Assembly: GCF_963576675.1 (NCBI RefSeq)
Contig: NC_088911.1
Location: 137,829,929-137,893,928, forward strand
Direction: 5' to 3'
Origin: Euphorbia lathyris
Taxonomy: Eukaryota; Streptophyta; Magnoliopsida; Malpighiales; Euphorbiaceae
DNA length: 64,000 nucleotides
The notes under the pieces are model-generated. The model ran no database searches, was not told the origin of the DNA, and saw only the letters and a list, made by a program, of their open reading frames with translations. Shown in pieces: positions 48,153 through 60,151 of the stretch (positions within the stretch are counted from its first letter, which is position 1; each line of letters opens with the position of its first letter). The position numbers and the translations under genes were made by a program.

Positions 48153-48567
48153 TGTTGTCGCAATGCCTTGAATCAGTATAACACACTATGACAGGAAGCA
48201 ACGGTGTCACGATGCCCAGTCAGCCAGTCGGGGTCCAGGGGGCGATGCACCCCTTGACCTGGGGTCCGGGTGGCGGAGTCTCCCCCGGCCCGACATTATA
48301 TCTTGTTTCCTATTCGGATTAGTATTGGATTTCGGTTTTCTACTTAGAAGCGACATCATGGGAACATCGTGGGTTCCAAATCGGATTAGGTTAGATTGAG
48401 TATTATAAATACTCTATTATGTAAACCTAATTTGTAATATGTTTTCCCGCCTCCTAATAAAAGCTATTCTCCGCCTGCCCGTGGACTAGCCAACACAACA
48501 TTGATGAGCCACGTAAATCTGTGTTTTCGATTTCTGTTTATTTATCTTTCGTTAAATCCCCACAACA
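48153..48567. mobile_element. Solo LTR or LTR fragment
   Basis: The ends are TGTTGTCGCA and CCCCACAACA, with a TGTTG/CAACA pair. Inside are a TATA-like TATTATAAATACTC (about 48403) and a polyadenylation-like AATAAAAG (about 48457), in plus-strand order, as in an LTR. No 5-bp target duplication is found. Confidence 0.45.
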
Positions 48568-48585
48568 AAAACATTAGATGTGTTT

Positions 48586-49466
48586 GCATACAACAATAAC
48601 ATCAAAGCCTTAGCCTCGAAATGATTCGGGATCGGCTAATATGAACCGCCATATGAAACCATGAAATCAAGTCATATTTTCCTCAATCCTCGATAAATTC
48701 ATATCACTCTCAATTACCCTTTTCCAAGTTTGCTTAGATCTTTCTCTACCCTTCACCATTGCATCCATTTGCCACTCTTCAATCCTTCTAACCGGCGCAT
48801 CAAACTCTCTTCGTCTTACATGGCCAAACCACCTTAGTTGGTTTTCCCTCATTTTATTCTCAATAGATGAACCCCTTCTTTTGTCCTAATTATTTCATTA
48901 CTCACCCGATTCTTTCTCGTATGACCACACAACCATTGCAACATACGCATTTCCGCCACCAACATCTTATGAATATGACAGTGTTTCACTGACAATGTAG
49001 GTCTAATTGCCGTGCGGTAGAATTTTCCCTTCAATCTATTAGACATGTCAGGATCGCAAAGGAAATCCGTAGCACTCTTCCACTTCGTCCAACCAGATTT
49101 AATCATATGAGCAACATCTCCATCCACTTCCCCATCCATTTGAATAATAGATCCTAAATAACGAAAGCAATCCGAGCCCTGGACAACCTTCCCATCCAGG
49201 GTGATTGTCTCTGCCTCCTTACTCTATCGCCACTAAACTTACACTCCAAATATTCCGTCTTACTTCGGCTCAACTTAAAACCTCTAGATTCCAAAGTTTG
49301 TCTCCATAGTTCCAACATTCTCTCCACACATTCTTTCGTCTCATCAACCAACACAATATCATCTACAAACAACATGCACCATGGTATACCATCTTGAAGT
49401 GAACTCGTTAATTCATCCATAACGATGACAAAAAGAAATGGGCTAAGTGCGGAACCTTGATTCACT
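48586..49466 (-). pseudogene. RTE-type LINE reverse transcriptase fragment
   Basis: Minus-strand frames in three pieces give reverse-transcriptase motifs [20 protein letters not shown] and the catalytic [13 protein letters not shown], then MLQWLCGHTRKNRVSNE and the C-terminal RWFGHVRRREFDAPVRRIE. This set is typical of plant RTE-clade elements. The 3' end carries the usual GATCCCGAATCATTTCGAGG-like tail followed by a TTGTTG-type microsatellite (about 48590). The frame is broken at least twice (49139-49154 and 48849-48852). The 5' part is missing; sequence begins exactly at a 29-bp direct repeat. Confidence 0.8.
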
Positions 49467-49496
49467 CCGATTATAAAGTAAATTTGTCCCAATTAA

Positions 49497-49770
49497 AGCA
49501 TTAGATGAATATGACAATGTTTCACTATCCAACATTCCGTACCATATAACAATGCAGTCTAATTGCCGTGCGGTAGAATTTTTCCTTCAATCTATTAGGC
49601 ATGCCGTGGTCGTAAAGAAAACCCGTAGCACTCTTCCCTTTCGTCCAACCAGATTTAATTCTACGAGCAATATCTCCATCCCCATCCCCATCCGTTTGAA
49701 TAATAGATCTTAAATAACAGAAGCAATCCATAGTGATTCTCTCTAGACAACTCTTCCATCCAAAGTGATT
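49497..49770 (-). pseudogene. Second RTE fragment, partial duplicate
   Basis: Minus strand: RRIKSGWTKGKSATGFLYDH and NRLKEKFYRTAIR match HMIKSGWTKWKSATDFLCD and NRLKGKFYRTAIR in the neighbouring fragment. It covers only this internal part. The sequence differs enough that the two are separate or old copies. Confidence 0.75.
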
Positions 49771-49883
49771 CTCCCCACCTCCTATATGAGTTTGGATATA
49801 GGGGAAAAACCAATTTCTAACTTAGCTGTTTTTGTCTTGATAAGTGGATAAAATTAGTGGCTATTATAGTTCAAATTAAAGGT

Positions 49884-50030
49884 TTACTTTATTAATAAGC
49901 TGGAAATTTGGAGCATAACTGTCCACACATGAGAAAGAAGGAAAACTCCAAAACTTGTTCCTAACAAAATGCAAAAAACATAAGCAAAGATAAGAAAAAG
50001 CCAGAAGAAGAACCAACATTTCACATGCAT
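49884..50030 (-). CDS. Possible 48-residue hydrophobic small ORF
   Basis: ATG at 50030 opens MHVKCWFFFWLFLIFAYVFC, a basic start and a strongly hydrophobic helix like a signal peptide or membrane anchor, then ILLGTSFGVFLL and a stop at 49884. It could be the first exon of a secreted peptide gene, or chance in T-rich DNA. No mature peptide motif seen. Confidence 0.15.
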   Translation of the reverse strand: MHVKCWFFFWLFLIFAYVFCILLGTSFGVFLLSHVWTVMLQISSLLIK

Positions 50031-50671
50031 TTCCCTTTTGTTTATCATTTCTTTTCTGGATCATCACCACCATTAATCATTGCACGGAATGATAACAAAA
50101 AAATATTATACTGGACGGACCCATCACTCTTTTGGTCAATTAGTGGAAGCCAACACCACCATATTCTTCCAATCACTTTCTGCCACCTCATCTACCCCCA
50201 TACCATACTTCACTATATTATTTTGTTATTGGTTTTCGCAAGCTAAGCTTGTCTCAACTCTGAAATCAAGCCCATTTCCTAATCTTAGAGTTGATATTGT
50301 CAAATAGTCAACTCCATCCGTTTGTTCTTTCTTTTTTGAATTGTTATTATCGTTTTTAAAAAAATTTAAGATGATATGGATGTTTGATTTCATGGATAAG
50401 GTGAAAAAATTGAGTGTAATGTTAGGAGTAATTTTAGTTCTATTCAATAGTGTAATTTTATTTTTAATACGTTTAAAAAAATAAATTTACTTTTAATGTT
50501 AGCAACTATGTCAATTTTAGATATAGTAAGAAATGCATATATTTTGTTCTCGTATTGTGCATCAACTGTATATCAATTGGTCCAAAAAAAAAGATATTTT
50601 ATAATTTCGTAATAAAATTAGAGATTATCATATTTTTAAATTGACAAAATATTTGGAGTTTCAATGTTTTA

Positions 50672-51102
50672 GGTTTAATGTATATCTACACCTTTAAAAT
50701 TGGTAAGTTTTGCCTATTGACACTCTGAACTTTTTAAATAACGTATCAGACATTTATAGTTGGCTTTAAAAACCTATTATACACCTAAAGTTGGCTCATT
50801 CGGACTTCCTGCACACAAAATTGTTGATCTGTCATCTTTGACATATGAGGTGATATATAGAACGCACTAATATGCTTTTCTTTTTTCTATAGCATGCACA
50901 TCGACTTCATTTTTCAAAAATGACAGATCAACGATTTTGTGTGCAAGAGGTACGAATTAGCCAACTTTAGGTATGTGGTAGGTTTTCAAAAAAAACTATA
51001 GGTGTTTGGTAAGTTTTTAATTCCAACTATAAGTATGTGATAAGTTATTAGTATTAATAGGCAAAATTTGCTAAGTTTAAGGATCTAAATATGCATTAAG
51101 CC
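50672..51102. mobile_element. Fold-back MITE (family A, copy 2)
   Basis: The ends GGTTTAATGTATAT and its near complement ATATGCATTAAGCC define terminal inverted repeats that extend over most of the element. The inner block ATCAACGATTTTGTG and the motif TATAGTTGGCTTTAAAAACC match the copy at 121-525. Confidence 0.75.
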
Positions 51103-51774
51103 AATATTTTATGTTCAACTCGTGCGGATACAATATAATTTTTATTTATTTTTTAAAGATTTTTTCATATGTATAAATATGTTTGTGATAGGTTAAGAAT
51201 GGATTATAAAATCATGCAAATTTGAAATGGAGTTGACAATATTTATCACTGAAAAGACAATTTGATGAATAATTTGTCAAATTGATCAAATTTGTCAGTA
51301 TTAAATATTAAAGGTAAAATTACTATTGACTATCAAATATTAAAAATAAAATTGCATTAGATGTTAAAAATAAAAATACTCCTAGCTATCAATTAGGACT
51401 ATTTTTCACCTTGTCCCATTATATGAAATGGCAGATATCATGATTTGTTTTTATACACAGAAAAGATTTGTGTGCATGTGTAAAGATGCGAAGAAGATGC
51501 TGAATTTTGAACTCAAAATTACTGAACTTTTTTAAGTCCCTCTAAATGCAGTAAATGGATTGGTTTATAAAGTATCATGAATAAAGTCTTTGTTTCCTTA
51601 AGATTTTTCACGTAATAATTAATGAATAGCCCAGCTATATATAGCCTTTTTCCTATTCTAATTTTGAATAAGGATTGTAAGTAATCGTTTTTTCACCAGC
51701 TTTGATCTTAGTATCTTCAAACATCACAAGATCAATAATAATGCTCATAAAACTTATTATTCAGTTTGATAATT
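51103..51774. other. AT-rich intergenic
   Basis: No gene or repeat signature that I can support. Confidence 0.4.
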
Positions 51775-51943
51775 TGCGCCTTTTTCACTAGGCGTCCCCG
51801 TTGAGTGAGGGCCACAAAGGTGTACTGGGGGGCAAGCTTTTCCCTGCCAATTTATTTGACAAGAGGCCGCTCCTAAGACTCGAACCCGTGATCTCTTGAT
51901 CACACGACAACAACATTTACCGTTGTGCTAAGGCTTGCCCTCC
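51775..51943 (-). mobile_element. Au-like tRNA-derived SINE
   Basis: Minus strand: GGGCAAGCCTTAGCACAACG with box A GCACAACGGTAAATGTTG, then box B GGTTCGAGTC about 35 bp on, then a body with GGCAGGGAAAAGCTTGC and CTTTGTGGCCCTCACTCAAC. This order and sequence closely follow the Au SINE family of plants. It lacks the pairing of a functional tRNA. Confidence 0.75.
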
Positions 51944-53352
51944 TTAATAAAATATTAGCATTATTTAATAAAATATTAGTATTATGTATAATTTTTTTTT
52001 TTTTTAGTGACTTATGTTAGTTAAAAAGTAGTATATCTACTAAGGAAAAATGCATATCTCGGTGGTGGATTATGAAAAGGAATTTTTAAAATTTTAAACT
52101 TGAAATTCGGCGTCATCTCTTCATCTTTAGATAGGTACACATTATTCCAGAAAAAACAGCTAATTTATCCAGAAAAAAAAAAGTAAATTCACGACATATT
52201 TTGTTTATTTGATATTTTTTTTACTAAGTTTAGCTGATAAACATTAGTTTAAATAGTTATTAGTAGTGGTTTATCGTTTCTAATTAAACAAATTAATTAG
52301 AAAGATTAAGCAAGGTCCACTAATGAAAAGGAAAATAAGAGTTTAGATAGTTATAAATCTTTATAAAGAGGAAAGATGATTATTAGTTTGAATTGTTAAC
52401 CAAAATGAAGATATAATCCAGAGAAAGCGTAAAGGGTTATATGAAATTTACACCACAACAACCAAATAAAAACAAATTAGATAAAATGTTAGACAACAAA
52501 ACTTTTATATACTGTGGCAGGCACATGGGGTACTAACATGGTTCCTAACAAAACATTCAATTCTTTCTTTTCCTTTTTCTTTTTTGAAAAAATAAAAACT
52601 TTTTTAGTTAATAATCACTTAATAGAATTGATAGATAGATAGATATAAGAAAAGGAATGATGTTAAGCAAACCACAAGTGCTTTAAAGTTAGATTAAGCA
52701 CATGGAATCTCTTTTCTATACTTTTTCTTTCAATATTAAATATATAATTAGGAAAAAGAGATTGTTGGATTTTGATTTATCTTTTTAATTGTGTTTTGTG
52801 TAAAATATGAGAGTGGCTATTGAATTTAAACCTAAGATTTTTATTTCCTATAAATCTTATAGTAATTTGGGAGTAATATATCTCATAAATCAAAATCGTT
52901 TTACATATTACTACATGTTATTAGATGATTAATGTAAAGAAAAATTATACATACAACATTAATTAATTCGTCAGATATATTAATTCTGAAGTATTCTAAT
53001 TTATTATTAGTTAGATAGATTGAGAATTTTTATTTATTTAAACCTTCCATTCTCTAAGTGCTAATATATATTTTTTTTATTTAACCCAATTAGAGCATCT
53101 CTAACGGAGGTAACACACCTTTGTTATCTATTAGTGACGAAAAAAGTAATAATCATAAATAACATTTCACTATAATCTTTTGTTATATTCATTTTTGTAG
53201 AACCCACTTATCATAAAACACTATACATATATTCAATGTATAGATACAATTAGTGGGATTAAAATAAACTTTTGAAGCATTAAAGTATATTTTGATGGAC
53301 TAAAAAAAAAAGTCTAAAAGAGATAAAAGAGAGAAAAAATTTATTACCAATA
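51944..53352. other. AT-rich intergenic
   Basis: No gene seen. A short (GATA)n stretch is at about 52632-52644. Confidence 0.4.
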
Positions 53353-53836
53353 CAGTAAAACCTCTATAAATGCATATCGTTGGGACCGGAAAAAAATATT
53401 CATTAAGCGAGATTATTTATTTATCGATAAATTAATAAATTATTCATTTATTGATAAATTAATAAATTATTTATTTATCGATAAATATTCATTAGATATG
53501 TAATTATCTTGTTTAGGAAATATATTATTTGATTGATTTGTAATTATCGCATTAACATAATTACAAATCAATCAAATAATTATAGGCACAATTATAGGTC
53601 TTGTTTTTTGTAAACTCTTGGGTATTTATATTGATCAATATATATATTTTGTATGTAATTTAATAATTATTACTTTATATTTTCATTGGGCCCTTAAGGA
53701 TTTAAATATTTTTTATTACTTAATGCATTTAGCGAGGTTATTACTTTAGTCCATTGGCCCAAATCGGGACCGGAAGAATTTATTATATAATCGAGGTTAT
53801 TACTTTATCGAATATTCATTTATCGAGGTTTAACTG
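53353..53836. mobile_element. Emigrant-like (pogo-type) MITE
   Basis: It starts CAGTAAAACCTCTATAAAT and ends ATCGAGGTTTAACTG, flanked by TA on both sides. These ends and the TA duplication are those of the Emigrant family of Tc1/mariner-pogo MITEs. It is 484 bp, has inner repeats of TTATTTATCGATAAATTAAT and no ORF. Confidence 0.8.
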
Positions 53837-54399
53837 TATTAATAATATCTCTATCTCTTCTTTCAAAAAAAAAAAAAATAATATCTCTATCTCTCGTAGT
53901 AGTTAGTAACAATTTTATTCTCAAGAATTGCCCACTAAAAACTCTCTTACTACAATTACAAATATTTATGAATTTTGTAATTTTGGTCCTATTAACTGTA
54001 TGTTTACTTTAGGTTAACTATTTTTTTTTTAATTTTTTATTATTAATAATAAGTTGATTTCTTTATCAAAATTTCTTTTCAATTTTTATCTACAATTTTA
54101 TATCTATTTCTTAAATAAACAGTTAAAAAGGGTAAAATATTTCTATGGTCATTAAAATATGAAGTTGTGATTGATGGTTACAAAAATAAATTTTGTCCCA
54201 ATAAACTCACCATAGCATTTATATTAATAAAGTCATTATGTCAGAAAATTGAAATCTTCCATGTTAACAACATTTTACAATATATCTTTACGTATGATAA
54301 TTAAAAAAAAATGAATATTTTTAAATAACTTAATATGTAACCCACATCCCAAATTGATCCAATTCAATTTTTTCATATATATAAATCAGAGTGAGGTTT
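53837..54399. other. AT-rich intergenic
   Basis: No gene or element recognised. Confidence 0.4.
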
Positions 54400-54830
54400 C
54401 TTTTTTTTTTTTTTTATAAAAATTGGAACGAGGCAGAACTAGGGCGGGGTGAGTATCCATGACCCAAGAATTGCCAAACCCGCAAATATATTAATAAAAG
54501 AAAAAAGAGTGTTTGAACAAGAGGAGAGGAAAGAGAAACAACAAAAGAAGGGGGAAGGAGAAAAGTTTAGGAAATTCAATGTAAGTGAGAAATACTACAA
54601 ATGTCATCATTGATAAACCTGTGGCAAAAAGCAGGAGCGGAAGGCCACCAATTGATCACTGAGGAAGAGACTCCAAACTTTGCCAATGCATCAACAACTC
54701 GATTACCTTCCCTAAAAATGTGAGAAAAGAGAATGTTCATCCTAGAGCAAATGTTGAGACAGTGCAACCATTCTTGTCGAATACTTCAATGAACATCCAA
54801 GGAACGGTGACGAAGACGTGACAGCTATAA
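54400..54830 (-). mobile_element. LINE 3' fragment with poly(A) tail
   Basis: On the minus strand a frame with FREGNRVVDALAKFG and a nearby INWWPSAP is the end of an RNase H domain of a plant L1-type LINE. A 3'UTR and an A run (54402-54416 as T on the plus strand) follow. It is heavily 5'-truncated. Confidence 0.7.
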
Positions 54831-55402
54831 CAACAATACCAGTGATCCAAATCATCAAATCCGGTTATAGTGATTTTGAATTAACACAAATTTACTATTT
54901 CAACGACTTTTCTAAGTAAGAAAAGATTCACCTGTGCACAAAATTCATAGTTTAGTGACAAAATAAGCTTTTTAACTGAGACAAGAGAAGTTAAAAAATG
55001 CAGTAGAAATGTAGAATGAAACATGGGTGACATAAAAGATCGTTAGTTAATATTTGAGATGACTAAGGATAAGTTTTGATAGTTGGGTTGGGGGAGCAAT
55101 TATATGACACAAAATATAAAGGTGATTGTAGGGTAGGCTACCCCATGGTACTTCTTGTCATTCTACATCTTATTATCATTATAATTATTTTTTTATTTTA
55201 TCAAATTCTACAATCACATGTAATTAGTAATTTTTCTAAGGGTAAATAATAACAAACAAAATACCATATATTTACACTATTTTATAAATAGGTATTTGTG
55301 TATTTTCAGAATCAATATCCTCCAATAGAAGCATCATTCAAAGTTGTGAAAATTTAACAAATTATCTCAAAAATATATTATTATTATTATTATTATTTTT
55401 AA
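54831..55402. other. AT-rich intergenic
   Basis: No gene seen. A (TTA)n run lies at 55378-55397. Confidence 0.4.
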
Positions 55403-55725
55403 AGTTGTGCACAATGCACTTATATTAAACAAAGAAAGATTATATTAAAGAAAAAGAAAAACCATCAACCCACCCCACACATGTGATTCGAACCCATGAC
55501 CTCTAGGATCATAAATAAGCTCTCAACCAATAGGTTAAGGAGAACTTCTACGGTAGACCGGGTGCATTGGACCCAACCAATGAAAAAAGAGAATCATTCT
55601 ACCTCATTGGAAGATGATTGGTGCAAGGAAAGAAAGTGCACAATTATCACGTTTCTATTGGCAAGGTCCAATGGACCGGGACCATAGTAGAATTTCTCCA
55701 GGCTAAGAGCTTCACCACTTATTTT
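55403..55725 (-). mobile_element. tRNA-derived SINE, split by a MITE
   Basis: The minus strand has GAGGTCATGGGTTCGAATC (box B) after GGTTGAGAGCTTA. Its box A is interrupted by the 55539-55699 MITE; with that removed, box A reads TAGCCTATTGGTTGAGAG. The 3' body ends in an A/T-rich tail near 55400. Confidence 0.6.
55539..55699. mobile_element. 161-bp MITE inside the SINE
   Basis: The ends are GGAGAACTTCTAC and the near complement GTAGAATTTCTCC, with extended inverted similarity around GACCGGGTGCATTGGACC. Flanking AGGTTAA (55532-55538) and AGGCTAA (55700-55706) look like a target duplication with one change. Confidence 0.7.
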
Positions 55726-55952
55726 CTCTTTCATTCACATCATTTTTTACAACTTAAAAAAAAAAGTCTTCAATGCTAAGGAACTCTACAAGTTGCCACT
55801 ATGATCTCACAAATTATTATTTCATATATACTTTATTTTAATAATAAATATTGCTATAAAATTTCACCAATAGTAGGTAACTAAGTCATTTTTTTTATAT
55901 TAAAAAAGAAAAAATAAGGGTGCCAAAAATTAGCAACATTGCCATAATAATT

Positions 55953-56478
55953 AGGTAAATTACACCCATGGCCACTGAACTTTATCCATTTTCACATTAT
56001 GACCACTGAACTTCATTTCTTCCCGGTATGGCCACTGAACTTTACACTTTTTTTACACCGGTGGCCACTTAACGTCTCAAAACGACCATTGACGGCTAAA
56101 AATAAAAAATCCAAACCGTTGATGATATTCTAAGGAACTTTAATTCTTGAAAATTTTCGTTTTGAGGTCATTTAGGTGTTGTTTGGTTAAGAGAGAGAAA
56201 ATGATTTTTAGAGAGAGAAAGCTCCAAAAAATGTGATTTTCGAAAATAAAAAATGTGGTTTCATGGTAAATGTCGTTCTGAACAACTTTAATTCTTGAAT
56301 ATTTTCATTTTAAGGTCGTTTACGATCGTTAACGGTCATTTTCAGAAGTTAGTTAAAATTGAGTGGCCACCGGTGTTAAGAAGTATAAAGTTCAGTGGCC
56401 ATACCGAGAAAAAATGAAGTTGAGTGGCCATAATGTGAAAATGCATAAAGTTCAGTGGCCATGGGTGTAATTTACTCC
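55953..56478. mobile_element. Fold-back MITE (family C), 9-bp target duplication
   Basis: The terminal arms AGGTAAATTACACCCATGGC and complement are long inverted repeats with several GTGGCCA/TGGCCAC blocks. It is flanked by an exact 9-bp duplication ATAATAATT (55944-55952 and 56479-56487), as Mutator-like elements make. Confidence 0.8.
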
Positions 56479-56559
56479 ATAATAATTTAAGCAACATTTA
56501 TTACTCCAATACAAGACACTATTTTAAACACCCTCCATGTCATCAAGCATTCTTCAAAC

Positions 56560-56742
56560 CGGTTTTGATCACATGGACCTTAATGATCATGCACTATTTG
56601 GTCATTCACCATTAGATCTAGACTCAGTACAATCCTAAGGTGGAGATTCAAAACATCATGTGGCTTAGATTTAATAAGCTTAAATCTAACGGTGAATGAC
56701 CAAATTCACTTGGTCATTAAGGTCCATGTGAATATTTCTGCT
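56560..56742. mobile_element. Small fold-back MITE (family D)
   Basis: Arms with CACATGGACCTTAATGA and GGTCATTCACC..AGAT are inverted at 56680-56740. No ORF. Confidence 0.6.
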
Positions 56743-57282
56743 CTTCAAACACATTACATTGAAAATACTCTAATAAAATTGCAGTCGTTAAATATCTGAC
56801 ATGATACAATTTTACTAATGACAATAATCATAGATACTGTCGATAGCAATCATCTAAACTCCGAATGATCAAATGAATTTTGTTATCCAATATTAGATCT
56901 AGACTCGTTAAATTCTCCGCTGCTGACTGACACTGATATTGGAAATAAAAAATCATAAATATCAATTTATAAAACAGTTTAACCAGAATCTTTTCAGTTT
57001 ACCCTTTTTCTAAATTACTACTATATGTCACTATTATTTTATCTTAAAATGAATTTTAGCGGCATTTTATTGAATGTATTAGGCATCAGATTTTCAATAC
57101 GTGTCAAACAATTCTATTTTCTTCATTTTTTTTATAAACATTTTCTCCATTTTTTAAACAATCATGAAAAATTAGCAAAATGATCCTTTATCTACACTTC
57201 ATATCACTGTTATAAAAACCGGACCGGTCGGTCTAACTGGAAACCGGTGAGTTAACAAACCATAAACAAACTGGAGAGGTCC

Positions 57283-57660
57283 GGGGTTGAATGGTACAAT
57301 TTTATCCCTAACATCTAAAATGGTACAATTTTATCCCTAATGTTGGAAGCCAAGAACAATTTTACCCCTAACATTGATAAATTGGGTCAATTTGAGAAAT
57401 AATTCATCAAACTATCTTCTCGGTCATGAATAATAGTGTCTGAAATTGATCAAATTTATCAACGTTAGCGGTAAAATTGGTACAATATTACAAAATTGAT
57501 ATACAATTGGTGCAAAATAAAGAAAAAAATGACTGTATTTTATAATAGTGTCTGAAATTGATCAAATTTATCAACGTTAGGGATAAAATTGCTTACAAAC
57601 ATTAGGGGTAAAATTGCACCATTTTAGATGTTAGGGGTAAAATTACACCTGACCCAAAAC
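57283..57660. mobile_element. Fold-back MITE (family E)
   Basis: The left arm CCTAACATCTAAAATGGTAC and right arm complement are inverted. A block ATCAAATTTATCAACGTTAG occurs twice as a direct repeat (about 57440 and 57558). No ORF. Confidence 0.65.
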
Positions 57661-58395
57661 GTTAGGGATATTTGATGCGTAACAACCCGAGAATCCCAGA
57701 AATGGATGATTGCGAGTCGGAAACATTATAATTTACGTGTTTTATCAAAAAAATCATGAAAATAATGCATGACAATTGAACGATTTTGCATTTTTCGTCA
57801 CCAAACATTGCATAATTTTGCATTTTTTGTCATAAAAAATTGAACAATTTTACATTTTTTGTCTAAAAATTTTTTACGTAGAATTTTGCCCTCCCTCCCT
57901 CAAATCCTGGATTCGCCACTGCATAGTAAATACAAAATGGTAATGTTACTCTGTTATTTTCTGTTTAACGGTTAAAAATCTAAAAAAAGTAGATAGAATG
58001 ACCAAAGAGTTAATATTGACAAAAGATAAGGATCTTGTAATGTGTTTTTCAAAATATGGGAGACTAAACAGTGTGTTAGGTAAAAAGAAAAGACTAATAA
58101 ATTATTTACCTAGAATTGATTAAAGGCTTGTAAAAGTCATTTACTTATAAACTAGTTAAGATTCTCATTCATTTCCTTAGTGGGATGTGAATATTTAATT
58201 TTCTTTTATTTTTTTCAAGCCATTTCAAGTGGTTGACTTTGAGCATCAATTTTTCATCCATCAATTATCTATTTTTAGTTTATAATATACCGTTAAAAAG
58301 ATATCGTGACATGACATAGAATATATTGACATATTTTAAATTAATTTATTTTGGATATATAATTTATAAAAATAATTTTAAATTAATTATATATA

Positions 58396-58437
<42 letters not shown>

Positions 58438-58979
58438 TATTTATTATATCATCCGATCGACCAATCGGAGCCATCTAGTTCAACCAAGTGACTCGTGACC
58501 CATTTATAAATTGGGTTTAATGTGATGTCTGATTCTGATAACGTTGCTTCATATCAACACCTATAAAGAAAGAAATTCATAAAAGAAATAAAAATGTAGT
58601 TTTTTTTTTTGATAAAAAAATAAAAATATAGTTAATACATAGAATAAAAAAGTTAATCGGAAAATGAGTCTGTTTAAAAGACATCTGACCAATCTTGAAC
58701 TCATTAATTGGATCCAATTATATATAAAAAAAAAACTTAAATTTTGATAGATGTATTTTACTTTTGCTCCTAATTACTCTATAAAACAATTAGATATGCA
58801 GTAATTTTATTTAAGAATTTATGGTTCTATGATCTTGACTTGTAATTTTCTTTTCTTTTTTTGGTACCTATAGCTTGTTCATTTTGCCGATGTTAAAAGG
58901 TAACAAATTTTAAATTTTTTGAGAAGCATATTTATATGGTAGCTAGAAAATAATAATAATAATTGATGTTGTATGAAGT
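57661..58979. other. AT-rich intergenic
   Basis: No gene seen. An (AT)n microsatellite lies at 58399-58429. Confidence 0.4.
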
Positions 58980-60151
58980 AACTCGGGACACGTGTAATTA
59001 CGGACCCTTAGATCAATTGTCACATGTAGTAATATAGACCTTCGGATCAATCAGGGCACTTCTATAGAACGTTTTTTACTAAGGGAAACACTCATACGGC
59101 TAGGGCAGAAGCGCCGTATCACGGAGGACTTCTCTCAAAGTCAGACTACTAATAGAAGAATGAGTTATAATACAAAAGGAACTCCTCGAAGAAGAAGAGT
59201 TCGACCCATCCTTATAAATAGACAGGTATGGTTACACCAAATGGTATGTTTACACTAATCTCTCACAAACTAGTCCTTACTCTTCGGTCCTTCCAAACAC
59301 TTACTGACATAGACATCAAAACGAGTTTGCCGGACTCCAGCCCCTCTTTGACATTTTGTTCTGTTTGACAGGTCAAACCTTAAAAGACTCGGTAGAAGCT
59401 TCAGATACTCAATAGCAAGTTCAGATACACAGTTATCATTGGTGCGGTGAGTGTGGACCTCGAACAAAACACATAAAATTTAGAAAAAATCAGCAATGTC
59501 AGAAGGAAGTCGCATCCAGTCAGAAATCTGCAGATAAAACAGGGAAGAATCCACGCATGAGCCACGACAACATGGCTCACTAGAGCCTCAATACCAAAGA
59601 TTGGTAAATGAAGTCAACCATCAATTTTGCCAAAACTTGGAAGCAGTACAGCAAGAGATGGATGACATGAGACCCACACACGCGATAGAGATACTGAACT
59701 CAAAGAAGAGCTCAGGAAAACTTAAGAGACCATGTAAAATAATCACAACAACACAAGGGAATCCAACCATCGATCAACGAGGACAGCTAAGAGGTACACT
59801 CGAAGCCCATTGCCAACATGATGATATTCCAGGTCAAGAAGTCCCTTTAGACGAAGGAAAGGATCATAAATCCCCAAAAAGAAGCCCAAACACCATTCAA
59901 ACGAAAGGAGTAAAAGTAGGAGGTGATCTCCTCACATGCCTCGGTCGCTTCAGATGAGGCATGGTGAGAAAAACAAACCAAAAGAAGAGGATGAAAATAA
60001 GCTTGTCAGTACAAAAAGAGATGTACGAAATTCTCCGAAGGAAATTTTAGAGAAATCGGGTACATACACTGGACCTTCAGCCCTCACAGACACATGCACA
60101 CCTGCTATCGTGTTTCTGAGTGACGAATCTCTGATTGGACTTCTGATCGCC
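58980..60151 (+). mobile_element. Degraded LTR-retroelement fragment, plus orientation
   Basis: TTGGTGCGGTGAGTGTGGAC at about 59438 resembles the first bases of the internal region of plant gypsy-type elements. A start ATG at 59496 (MSEGSRIQSE) soon meets a stop; a longer frame follows (59601-59957, VNEVNHQFCQNLEAVQQEMD), gag-like in composition but with no clear domain. Sequence before 59438 may be its LTR. Confidence 0.4.

Noticed and set aside
51775..51943. Possible tRNA gene
   Set aside because: Boxes A and B are present but the arms do not pair as in a tRNA and a SINE body follows.
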